The position numbers and the translations under genes were made by a program. Shown here one piece after another: positions 6,804-13,507 of a stretch of DNA of 18,191 nucleotides. Source of the stretch: Bacillota bacterium (GTDB lineage: Bacteria > Bacillota > Limnochordia > Limnochordales > ZCTH02-B6); assembly GCA_017578085.1 (NCBI GenBank), contig PKQR01000032.1, positions 1 to 18,191 of the forward strand, read 5' to 3'. The stretch's first letter is position 1; every line of letters starts with the position of its first letter. The notes under the pieces are model-generated. The model searched no databases. It saw nothing but the letters and a program-made list of their open reading frames with translations, and was not told the DNA's origin.

Positions 6804-7682
6804 CTACAGCCACACGTCCCGGTGGCGGTTGGAATGGCAGCCGATGTTGACCGCCACGGGCAGGCCGGCAATGTGGGTCGGGTACACCTCGATGTTGACG
6901 GCCAAGGCCGTCTTGATCCCGCCGAGCCCCTGGGGCCCGATCCCGAGCCGGTTGACCTCCTCGAGGAGCTCTTCCTCCAGCGCCCGGATGTCGGGCCGCG
7001 GGTGGCGTTGGTTGATGGGGCGGATGACGGCCTGCTTGGCGAGGCGGGCGGCCAGCTCAAAGCTGCCGCCGATGCCGACGCCGACGATGAGCGGCGGGCA
7101 CGCCTGCGCTCCCGCCCTGTCCACCGTCTCCACCACAAACCGCTTGACGCCCTCGACCCCGTCGGCCGGGGTCAGCATGGCCAACCGGCTCTTGTTTTCG
7201 CTGCCGAAGCCCTTGCACGCGACGGTCACGTGCACCCGGTCGCCCGGGATGATGTCCACGTGCAGCACCCCGGGCGCGTTGTCCCCCGTGTTTCGCCGCA
7301 AGAGCGGGTCGCCCACGACGGAATTGCGCAAGAATCCGGCCTTGGTGCCTTCCCGGATACCGGCGTTGACGGCTTCCCGCAGATCGCCCCCGACCAGGTG
7401 CACATCCTGGCCGATTTCGAGAAACACGATGGTCAGACCCGTGTCCTGGCAGGCCGGCACCCGCTCCTGCCGGGCCAGCTCGTAATTGGCCACGAGCTGC
7501 GTCAGGATATCCCGGCCCAGCGGCGACTGCTCCTCCTCGGCCGCCTGCCGCAGCGCGTCCAGCACGTCGTCGCCGATGCAGTAGTTGGCCTCCATCAAGA
7601 GCTCCGCCACGGCCTGCCGGATGGCATCTACGTGCACCCGCCGGGGCAACGTTTCCCGGCCTGGTCCAGCCGCCTCCGCCAT
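6804..7682 (-). CDS. Class I fumarase-type hydro-lyase, alpha subunit (4Fe-4S)
   Basis: Catalytic Fe-S subunit pairing with the beta subunit encoded next, 292 residues. The three expected cluster cysteines are present with near-normal spacing: Cys78 in PACQDTG, Cys195 in AGAQACPP, and Cys282 in NIGCHSNRH. Other family motifs are RRNTGDNAPG (129-138), VACKGFGSENKS (154-165) and GVGIGGSFELAA (201-212). The length matches the short stand-alone alpha subunits of anaerobes (about 280-300). ATG 7682 is preceded by GGGGAGG at 8 bases and follows the acyl-CoA dehydrogenase stop by 16 bases. The enzyme acts in the cytoplasm, and its cluster type suits an anaerobic or microaerobic lifestyle. Fumarase, mesaconase and tartrate dehydratase cannot be separated by sequence inspection; a mesaconase or bifunctional role is inferred from the CitE/MaoC/CoA-transferase neighbours. 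Confidence 0.93.
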   Translation of the reverse strand: MAEAAGPGRETLPRRVHVDAIRQAVAELLMEANYCIGDDVLDALRQAAEEEQSPLGRDILTQLVANYELARQERVPACQDTGLTIVFLEIGQDVHLVGGDLREAVNAGIREGTKAGFLRNSVVGDPLLRRNTGDNAPGVLHVDIIPGDRVHVTVACKGFGSENKSRLAMLTPADGVEGVKRFVVETVDRAGAQACPPLIVGVGIGGSFELAARLAKQAVIRPINQRHPRPDIRALEEELLEEVNRLGIGPQGLGGIKTALAVNIEVYPTHIAGLPVAVNIGCHSNRHRDVWL

Positions 7683-7698
7683 GGGACCAGCCTCCCCG

Positions 7699-8859
7699 CT
7701 ACAGCGCGTACTTCTCCAACAGCCGGTTGGCGATCACGATGCGCTGGATCTCGTTGGTGCCCTCGCCGATGATCATGAGCGGCGCGTCGCGGTAGTAGCG
7801 CTCCAGGTTGAAGTCGGTGGTGTAGCCGTACCCGCCCAGCACCCGCATCATGTCCAGCGTCACCTTGCCGCACATCTCGCTGGCAAACAGCTTGGCCACG
7901 CCGGCCTCGAGATCCGCCCGCTCGCCCCGGTCCTTCTTGGCCGCAGCGGCGAGCACCAGGTGCCGGGCGGCTTCGATCTGGGTGTAAGCGTCGGCCAGGA
8001 GCTGCTGGATCGCCTGGTGATGGGCGATGGGTTTCCCAAAGGTCACCCGCTGCTGGGCGTAGCGGATGGCGTCCTCAAAGGCGGCCCGGGCCACGCCGAC
8101 CGCGCGGGCGGCCACGTTGATGCGCCCGACTTCCAGCCCGCTCATGACCTGCTTGAAGCCTTGACCCTCCACACCGCCGACCAGGTTTTCCGCCGGGATG
8201 CGCACGTTTTCAAAGCCGATCTCGCACGTGTCGAGCCCCCGGTAGCCCAGCTTGTGGATGTCCCGGCGCACGGTGTAGCCGGGCACGTCCTCGGTGTGCT
8301 CAAAGATGAAGGCCGACATGCCCCGGGACGGCCGCTCGGCGTTGGGGTCCGTCTTGGCCAGCACCAGCAGCCCCGTGCCGTGGCGGGAGTTGGTGATAAA
8401 CGTCTTGGTCCCGTTGAGGATGTACGAATCGCCGTCCCGCACCGCGCGGGTCTGGATGTTGGCCACGTCCGAACCGGCCTCAGGCTCCGTTAGGGCAAGA
8501 CCCCCGCGCAGCTCGCCCGTGGCCATCCGCGGGAGAAACCGCCGCTTTTGCTCCTCGGTGCCGTAGGTGGCGATGACGTAGGCCATGATGGAATGGGTGC
8601 CCAGGACCCCCGCGATGCTCATCCACGCGGCAGACAGCTCCTCAAACACCAGGGCGTAAGTCACAAAGTCGAGCCCCGCCCCGCCATACTCCTCCGGGAT
8701 CGTCAGGCCAAACAGGCCCAGCTCTTTCATGCGGTCGACGATGGGCTGCGGGTAGCGGTCGTAGGGCTCGTACTCCTTGACCACGGGCTTTATCTCCCGC
8801 TCCGCGAACTCCCGCACGACGGCCAAAATTTCCTTCTGTTCTGCAGTCAACTCAAGCAT
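7699..8859 (-). CDS. Acyl-CoA dehydrogenase (FAD-dependent)
   Basis: Introduces an alpha-beta double bond into an acyl-CoA and passes electrons to an electron-transfer flavoprotein, which is not encoded in this window. From ATG 8859 the protein has 386 residues. GGGGAGGA (8866-8873, minus) lies 6 bases before it, so an in-frame start 54 bases upstream (8913) is less likely. All domains are seen: an N-terminal helical part with GLTIPEEYGGAGLD (51-64), the flavin-loop motif LTEPEAGSD (123-131), ILNGTKTFITN (147-157), the C-terminal RVTFGKPI (271-278), and the catalytic-base motif IGEGTNEIQR, with Glu366 at the short-/medium-chain position. Length and motifs fit short/branched-chain or dicarboxylyl-CoA dehydrogenases. 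The longer methylsuccinyl-CoA dehydrogenase described in the ethylmalonyl-CoA pathway (about 550 residues) is a different size. A 2-methylsuccinyl-CoA substrate is possible but only an inference. Confidence 0.95.
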   Translation of the reverse strand: MLELTAEQKEILAVVREFAEREIKPVVKEYEPYDRYPQPIVDRMKELGLFGLTIPEEYGGAGLDFVTYALVFEELSAAWMSIAGVLGTHSIMAYVIATYGTEEQKRRFLPRMATGELRGGLALTEPEAGSDVANIQTRAVRDGDSYILNGTKTFITNSRHGTGLLVLAKTDPNAERPSRGMSAFIFEHTEDVPGYTVRRDIHKLGYRGLDTCEIGFENVRIPAENLVGGVEGQGFKQVMSGLEVGRINVAARAVGVARAAFEDAIRYAQQRVTFGKPIAHHQAIQQLLADAYTQIEAARHLVLAAAAKKDRGERADLEAGVAKLFASEMCGKVTLDMMRVLGGYGYTTDFNLERYYRDAPLMIIGEGTNEIQRIVIANRLLEKYAL

Positions 8860-8937
8860 CTTTGTTCCTCCCCGTGGGCCGCCTTTGTGTTTCCGACGCT
8901 CATCTGTTGCCATGGCCGCCAGTTGCCGAAACCGGCT

Positions 8938-8969
8938 GACAGCGGAGACCTGGACGACAGCGGAGACCT
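8938..8969. repeat. Tandem 14-base direct repeat at the CoA-transferase stop codon
   Basis: GACAGCGGAGACCT occurs at 8938-8951 and again at 8956-8969, a period of 18 bases. The second copy overlaps the TAG stop of the CoA-transferase gene (8968-8970). It looks like a small slipped duplication in the 108-base gap before the acyl-CoA dehydrogenase gene. No hairpin or function is evident. Confidence 0.7.
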
Positions 8970-10236
8970 AGCCGGCCGCAGTAACCCCCTCGTCGGGCGG
9001 AACCGGTCCGGCCAGCACCCCTTGCCGCCACAGCTCCTTGAGCTCCTCCGCCGGGTAGCCCGCGTCCCGCAGCACCGCCCACGTGTCCTGGCCCAACAGC
9101 GGCGCTCCCTGGACCACGGCCGGCGGGGGGCACGCCTCGAAATTCATGGGAATCCGGGGCACCCGCAGGTTGGGTATGTGGGGATGTGTGGCGGGCAAGA
9201 GCATCCCCGCCGCCTCAAGCTGCGGGTCTTCCAGCAGCTGATCCACCGTCTGGATGGGTCCACAGGGCACACCGGCCTCGGTCAACCGCTGGATCCAGGC
9301 CGCCACCGTGTCCGTTTGCAGGCGCTCGGAGAGCAGGGCGTCCAGCTCCGCCCGGTTGCGGACCCGGCTGGGGTTGTCCTTGAAACGCGGGTCGTCGACC
9401 AAGTGCACAAGCCCTAAGGCCTCACAGAGCCGGCGGAAGAGGCGGTCGTTGGAGATGCCGATCACGATGGCCCCGTCCCGGCACGGGAAGCTGCCGTAAG
9501 GGGCGAAAGCGTTGTGCCCGCCGCCCTGCCGCGGCGGCACCCGGCCGGTAGCCTGGTACGCCATGAGGTGGTAATTCATCCAGGCGACGCCGGTTTCAAA
9601 CAGGGAAACGCCCACCCGCTGCCCCTGGCCCGTCACGGCCCGGTGGTACAGCGCGGACACGACGGCAAGGGCTCCCCACATGGCCGTGCCCCCGTCGAGG
9701 ATGGAAACGCCGGCCCGGACCGGCGGACCGTCAGGGGTACCCGTGACGCTCATGATCCCGGTGCGGGCCTGCAGGATGGAGTCGTAGCCCGGTTTGGCCG
9801 CGTCGGGCCCTTTTTCCCCGAACGCGGACACGGAGCAATAGACCAAGTCCGGCCGGACGCGCCGCAGGTCGTCGTAGCCGAGCCCCAGGGCCTCCGCCTT
9901 GCCGCGGCGGAAGTTTTCCACAAACACGTCCGCCTGGGCCACCAGCCGGCGCACGCACTCCTGCCCTCTCGGATCCTTGAGGTTGACGGCGATGGAGCGC
10001 TTGTTGGTGTTGATGGCGAGGAAGTAGACGCCGTGGCCGTTCCACAACGGGCCCATGGCCCGGCCCTCATCCCCCTCGTCCGGCCGCTCCACTTTGATGA
10101 CCTCAGCGCCCAACTGGGCCAAGATCCAGGTGAGGGTCGGCCCGGCGATGTTGGTGGTGACGTCGACGACGCGGATGCCTGCGAGCGGGCCAGGCAAGCC
10201 AATCCCCCCGTGCCGGCGGGCGCCCCTGTCCGTCAT
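8968..10236 (-). CDS. Class III (CaiB/BaiF, formyl-CoA-transferase-like) CoA-transferase
   Basis: Transfers CoA between carboxylic acids; within this block it would activate the imported acid. From ATG 10236 the protein has 422 residues, normal for the family (about 390-430). Motifs seen are LAGIRVVDVTTNIAGP near the N terminus, LAQLGAEVIKVERP, FLAINTNKRSIAVNLKDPRG, DVFVENFRRG, and KPGYDSILQA, whose Asp152 is the expected catalytic Asp forming the mixed anhydride. An in-frame GTG at 10338 would add 34 unconserved residues and place the inverted repeat at 10304-10325 inside the gene, so the inner ATG is preferred although its binding site (GGGATGA) is weak. It is the first gene of the block after the GntR regulator gene. 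Relatives include itaconate/succinate and mesaconyl C1-C4 CoA-transferases; the substrate is unresolved. Confidence 0.92.
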   Translation of the reverse strand: MTDRGARRHGGIGLPGPLAGIRVVDVTTNIAGPTLTWILAQLGAEVIKVERPDEGDEGRAMGPLWNGHGVYFLAINTNKRSIAVNLKDPRGQECVRRLVAQADVFVENFRRGKAEALGLGYDDLRRVRPDLVYCSVSAFGEKGPDAAKPGYDSILQARTGIMSVTGTPDGPPVRAGVSILDGGTAMWGALAVVSALYHRAVTGQGQRVGVSLFETGVAWMNYHLMAYQATGRVPPRQGGGHNAFAPYGSFPCRDGAIVIGISNDRLFRRLCEALGLVHLVDDPRFKDNPSRVRNRAELDALLSERLQTDTVAAWIQRLTEAGVPCGPIQTVDQLLEDPQLEAAGMLLPATHPHIPNLRVPRIPMNFEACPPPAVVQGAPLLGQDTWAVLRDAGYPAEELKELWRQGVLAGPVPPDEGVTAAG

Positions 10237-10303
10237 CTTGTCATCCCGCGCGGGTTGGGCTGGCGTGCGTCTCGCTCTCCCGCGCGGGGAGGCCGCCTCC
10301 GGT

Positions 10304-10325
10304 TTCTGGATCCTTGGATCCAGAA
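10304..10325. promoter_or_regulatory. Perfect inverted repeat, candidate operator of the catabolic block
   Basis: TTCTGGATCC and GGATCCAGAA are exact inverse complements with a 2-base centre (TT). The site lies about 70-90 bases upstream of the CoA-transferase ATG and about 40 bases beyond the GntR stop. A 2-base loop and the lack of a T run argue against a terminator; a dimeric regulator site fits better. On minus a TTGGCA (10346-10351) precedes it and could be a -35, but no convincing -10 is seen. The GntR/FCD protein encoded next door is the natural candidate binder, by inference. Confidence 0.6.
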
Positions 10326-10365
10326 TGGTTAATCCCACATTTCCCTGCCAATTGGCATTTTCCTG

Positions 10366-11040
10366 CTATCTAGGGGGTTGGCCGTGGCGGAATTCGAAGT
10401 AGTCGCGCTCGGCGTTGGTGATGTGCTCGCAGATGGCAGCGGCGGCGGCTTCCGCGTCCCGCTGCCGCAGGGCCTCCAGGATGCGGCGGTGCTCGCTCAC
10501 CGACCGTTCCGCCCGCCCAGGGAGGAAGAGCGGGCCGTAGATGGTGTCTCCGATCCACACCCGCTGGATCAGCTCGACAAGGCGCGGCGAGCGGGCGCCC
10601 ACGTGGATGAGGTGGTGAAAGGTGTGGTTGAGCTCGACAAACCGGTCGCCGTCGGCTGCGGCGGCGGCCTCAGCCATCTGCTCGTTGATTTGCTCAAGCT
10701 GCAGCCACTGGGCCGGCTCCATGTGCACCGCGGCCAGCCGCCCCGCCTCGCCTTCCAAGAGCCGCCGCAGCATGTAGATCTCCCGCATGTCGGCGGGGGT
10801 GTACTCCCGGACAAACACCCCGCGCCGCGGCTGGTGCACCACCAGCCCCTCGGCCTCCAGCCGCCGGAGCGCTTCCCGCACCGGCTGCCGGCTGATGCCA
10901 AGGCTTTTGGCCAGTTCCTCCTGGATGAGCTTTTCGCCGGGCCGCAGGCGACCTTCCAGGATCGCCTTGCGGATGTGGCGGGCCACCAGTTCCCGCAACG
11001 ATGTGATCAGCTCTTCCGGCAGCGGCTCCAGCACCTGCAT
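10366..11040 (-). CDS. GntR-family transcriptional regulator, FCD (FadR-like) subfamily
   Basis: 224 residues from ATG 11040. Residues about 15-78 form a winged helix with LRPGEKLIQEELAKSLGIS and RQPVREALRRLEAEGLV, the standard GntR DNA-recognition motif. The C-terminal FCD ligand domain keeps likely metal/ligand residues: Asn138 and His142 in LNHTFHHLI, His184 in SEHRR, and His206 in CEHI. FCD regulators usually sense small organic acids. ATG 11040 has GGTGG 5 bases upstream; a GTG at 11049 in the same frame lacks a binding site at the usual distance. The purR stop (11042-11044) lies immediately before the ATG, so the gene is probably co-transcribed with purR. Its position next to the CoA-transferase gene makes it the likely regulator of the catabolic block, an inference. 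Confidence 0.92.
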   Translation of the reverse strand: MQVLEPLPEELITSLRELVARHIRKAILEGRLRPGEKLIQEELAKSLGISRQPVREALRRLEAEGLVVHQPRRGVFVREYTPADMREIYMLRRLLEGEAGRLAAVHMEPAQWLQLEQINEQMAEAAAAADGDRFVELNHTFHHLIHVGARSPRLVELIQRVWIGDTIYGPLFLPGRAERSVSEHRRILEALRQRDAEAAAAAICEHITNAERDYFEFRHGQPPR

Positions 11041-11041
11041 C

Positions 11042-11878
11042 TCATCCACCGTCCGACGGGGAATCGTCCTCCGCCAGCCACTCGCTGGCCCGCACCCTTA
11101 CCGTGCGGGTCTCCTCCTCCACCGCCTCCAGCACCACCAGGGAGACGTAGTCCCGGACCAGCTTCTGCCGGGGCTCGAGCGTCTCGATGAGCACGCCGAC
11201 GCCCACCACCGGCGCCCGGAACTCGCCCATGAGATCCACGAGCCCCCGGGCCGTGCCGCCGGCTTTCATGAAGTCGTCGATGATGAGCACCCGGGTTCCG
11301 GGAGCGATGGCCCGCCGGGAGAGGGACATGGTTTCGATGCGGCGGGCGGAGCCTGAGACGTAGTTCATGGTCAGCACGGTGCCTTCGCTCAGGCGCGTCG
11401 AGCGGCGCACGATGGCCAGGGGCACGTTGAGCGCCCGGGCGGTCATGAGGGCGATGGGGATGCCCCGGGTTTCCACGGTCACGACGGCCTGGGGCTCCCG
11501 CTCATAGAAGCGCGTGGCAAACAGCTCGCCGATGCGGGTCAATAGGTGGGGCGATGCCACAATGTCGCTCATGTACAGGAACCCGCCGGGCAGGATGCGG
11601 TCCGGGTCCGACAAGCTGCGCACCAACTGCTCCACCACGTCCCGCATGACCTGGCGCGAGAGCAGCGGCACGTAGCGCACGCCGCCCGCCGCCCCGGGGA
11701 GCGTCTCCACCCGGCCGAGACCCAGCCGCTGGCACGTGTCCCGGATGATGGCAATGTCCTCGCTTAAGGTGGATTTGGCCGCCCCCAACAGCTCGCCCAG
11801 CTCGGCTAGGGTGATGATCTGGTGCGGGCGGTCCACCAGGAGTTTCGTGACCGCGCTGATCCGCTCGCTCCGCCGCAC
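11042..11878 (-). CDS. purR: PurR, Bacillus-type purine operon repressor
   Basis: In Bacillota PurR represses purine synthesis genes and its DNA binding is relieved by PRPP. 278 residues from GTG 11878, chosen because GGGAGG (11888-11893, minus) lies 9 bases upstream and because MRRSERISAVTKLL matches the family N terminus. The N-terminal winged helix covers about 1-72 (SERISAVTKLLVDRPHQIITL, LGAAKSTLSEDIAIIRDT). The phosphoribosyltransferase-like domain carries the PRPP loop VLIIDDFMKAGGT (197-209). The DNA-binding protein differs from the LacI-type PurR of enterobacteria. The gene ends at the GntR start. The usual downstream neighbours spoVG and glmU are not adjacent here. Identification is very secure. 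Confidence 0.96.
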   Translation of the reverse strand: MRRSERISAVTKLLVDRPHQIITLAELGELLGAAKSTLSEDIAIIRDTCQRLGLGRVETLPGAAGGVRYVPLLSRQVMRDVVEQLVRSLSDPDRILPGGFLYMSDIVASPHLLTRIGELFATRFYEREPQAVVTVETRGIPIALMTARALNVPLAIVRRSTRLSEGTVLTMNYVSGSARRIETMSLSRRAIAPGTRVLIIDDFMKAGGTARGLVDLMGEFRAPVVGVGVLIETLEPRQKLVRDYVSLVVLEAVEEETRTVRVRASEWLAEDDSPSDGG

Positions 11879-11945
11879 AGGCCTTTGCCTCCCTCCCCCG
11901 CCGGCGCGGACGCCCGGCCGCCCGCCGCTCGCCGCCGCTTTTCGC

Positions 11946-12752
11946 CTACCGCCTGGCCAGCACCCGGCGCGCCAGCTCCAGGTCTTCGGGCTTGTCCACG
12001 TCAAAGCCGATCTCGGCGTAGGGCACCTCGATGATGGCGCCATGGATGCCGAGCTTTTGCCGCACGACCCGTTCGATGTCCGCGGCCGACAGCCGGCGCA
12101 TGAGGAACTTTACGATGAAGCCGAGGCCCAAAAGGCGCGCCATGCCCACCGGGTCCTTGCGCAGCGCCACGGCCTGTTCAAACATGGCCCGCTGCTTGAG
12201 GAGGACCGCCGGCGAGAGCAGCACGCAGTTGCCGCCGGTATAGACGCCTTCCCGCAAGCTGACGTAGGTGCGCCGCTGGTTGGGAAACCGGGCTTCGCTG
12301 GCCTCCCGGCTTACCATCGGGTAAAACGCGTCCAGCTTTCCCGGTCCGCCCGCCGCCCGATCGCGGGCCCGGCACCGCTCGAGGAAGTCCTCGATGGCCT
12401 CCGCCGTGACCATGGGGATGTCCGAGGTGACGACCAAGAGACGGTCGGCGCCCCCCGCATCGCCGCGCAGCACCCGTGCGCCGTGCTCCAGGTTGTCTAA
12501 TAGGTTGCCCACCGGGGCGATGAGCTGCTCGCCCTGCAGGTCCAGGGCCGCCTCCAGCTCCGCGACCGGGCCGACGATCCCGATGCGCCCCACGGACGGC
12601 GCCTGCCGCAAGGCATCCAGCACGTAGGCGACCATCGGACGGCCTTCGATCTCGATCAGCGCTTCGTAGGGAGCGTCACTTACAGACGCCAGCGGGCCCC
12701 GGTTGGGCGCGCCGGCCAGCACCAGCGCGGCGACGGTCGATTGCGTACTCAT
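11946..12752 (-). CDS. MobA-like NTP-transferase domain protein of the ispE-purR neighbourhood
   Basis: 268 residues with a nucleotidyltransferase (GT-A-like) fold: LVLAGAPNRGPL (11-22) stands where sugar-nucleotide transferases have LAGGxGxR, followed by YEALIEIEGRPMVAYVLDAL (29-48), LVVTSDIPM (104-112), and YTGGNCVLLSP near 171. The usual Lys after the glycine loop is absent, replaced in the stretch DAPYEALIEI, which appears to be a subfamily feature. The C-terminal half has FDVDKPEDLELARRVL, a typical ending. A homologue beside purR and ispE in clostridial genomes is recalled from general knowledge. The start ATG overlaps the GntR stop (ATGA), showing translational coupling. No biochemical function is established from what can be seen; nucleotide activation of a small phosphorylated compound is the generic expectation. 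Confidence 0.83.
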   Translation of the reverse strand: MSTQSTVAALVLAGAPNRGPLASVSDAPYEALIEIEGRPMVAYVLDALRQAPSVGRIGIVGPVAELEAALDLQGEQLIAPVGNLLDNLEHGARVLRGDAGGADRLLVVTSDIPMVTAEAIEDFLERCRARDRAAGGPGKLDAFYPMVSREASEARFPNQRRTYVSLREGVYTGGNCVLLSPAVLLKQRAMFEQAVALRKDPVGMARLLGLGFIVKFLMRRLSAADIERVVRQKLGIHGAIIEVPYAEIGFDVDKPEDLELARRVLARR

Positions 12753-13456
12753 TGGTCACCCCGGCCGTTTTGACTGGCGGTAAACTGCTCGGTGATCAGC
12801 TTCATCAAGCTGCTCCGGGCGCTTTCGATGTGAGCTTCGGCCAGCGAGCGGGCCAGTTCCGAATCCCGCCGGCCAAGGGCCTCCACGATGGCCTTGTGTT
12901 CTTCCAGGGCCACCTTCATGCGCTCAACCCGCGCCAGGGTGCGGGAGCGGAACCGCTGGATCTGCTCCCGGAGCAGGCTCAGGATCTGGACCAGCCGCTC
13001 GTTGTGGCTCGCGGAAAACAGCAGGTCGTGGAACTCGGTGTCCTTTTCGATCATCCCGTCCACGTCCTGGCGCTCGATGCACTCGCCGATGGCGACGAGC
13101 AGCCGCTCGAGCCGCTCGAGCTCCTCCTCCGTGGCCCGCTCCGCCGCGAGCTCGGCCGCCAGACCCTCGAGAGCTCCCCGGATTTCAAACACTTCGGCGA
13201 TGTCCTTCATGGAGATGTCCGCCACGTAGGCGCCTTTCCTGGGCACCATGACGACGAGGCCCTCTTGCTCGAGCTTCCGGATGGCTTCGCGGACGGGCGT
13301 CCGGCTCACCCCCAACTCCTCCGCGAGCTGGATCTCCATCAAGCGCTCGCCGGGCTTCAGGTGGCCACTGATGATGGCCTCCCGGATCGCTTCAAACACC
13401 AGCTCCCTCAGGGGCTTGTAATTGTCCAGCTTGATGGGCATTAACGGTCTCGGCAT
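12749..13456 (-). CDS. GntR-family regulator, FCD subfamily, of the ispE-purR operon
   Basis: 235 residues. Winged helix at about 15-80: LREAIISGHLKPGERLMEIQ-like segment, LAEELGVSRTPVREAIRKLE, then GLVVMVPRKGAYV. The FCD domain keeps Asp139 and His143 (DTEFHDLLF), His187 (EEHKAI) and His209 (EAHIES), a likely metal or acid binding set. ATG 13456 is firmly placed by AAGGAGGGG seven or so bases upstream; a second Met five codons later lacks one. It lies 51 bases after ispE and overlaps the NTP-transferase gene by 4 bases. A regulator of this kind between ispE and purR is recalled from other Bacillota, so it probably belongs to the ancestral neighbourhood rather than to the catabolic block. Its ligand is unknown. 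Confidence 0.92.
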   Translation of the reverse strand: MPRPLMPIKLDNYKPLRELVFEAIREAIISGHLKPGERLMEIQLAEELGVSRTPVREAIRKLEQEGLVVMVPRKGAYVADISMKDIAEVFEIRGALEGLAAELAAERATEEELERLERLLVAIGECIERQDVDGMIEKDTEFHDLLFSASHNERLVQILSLLREQIQRFRSRTLARVERMKVALEEHKAIVEALGRRDSELARSLAEAHIESARSSLMKLITEQFTASQNGRGDQ

Positions 13457-13507
13457 CGGACACCCCTCCTTCCCCGGGCGACCGGCGCTGCCGGCCTGCC
13501 CGTGCCC

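Noticed and set aside
5170..7485. A 771-residue plus-strand open frame
   Set aside because: It lies antisense to the MaoC-half, CitE-like and fumarase genes, which have clear motifs. Its composition (Arg/His/Gly/Pro-rich) is that of a GC-rich shadow frame with no recognisable domain.
9514..10332. Plus-strand open frame antisense to the CoA-transferase gene
   Set aside because: No domain is recognisable and the opposite strand encodes a full CaiB-type protein.
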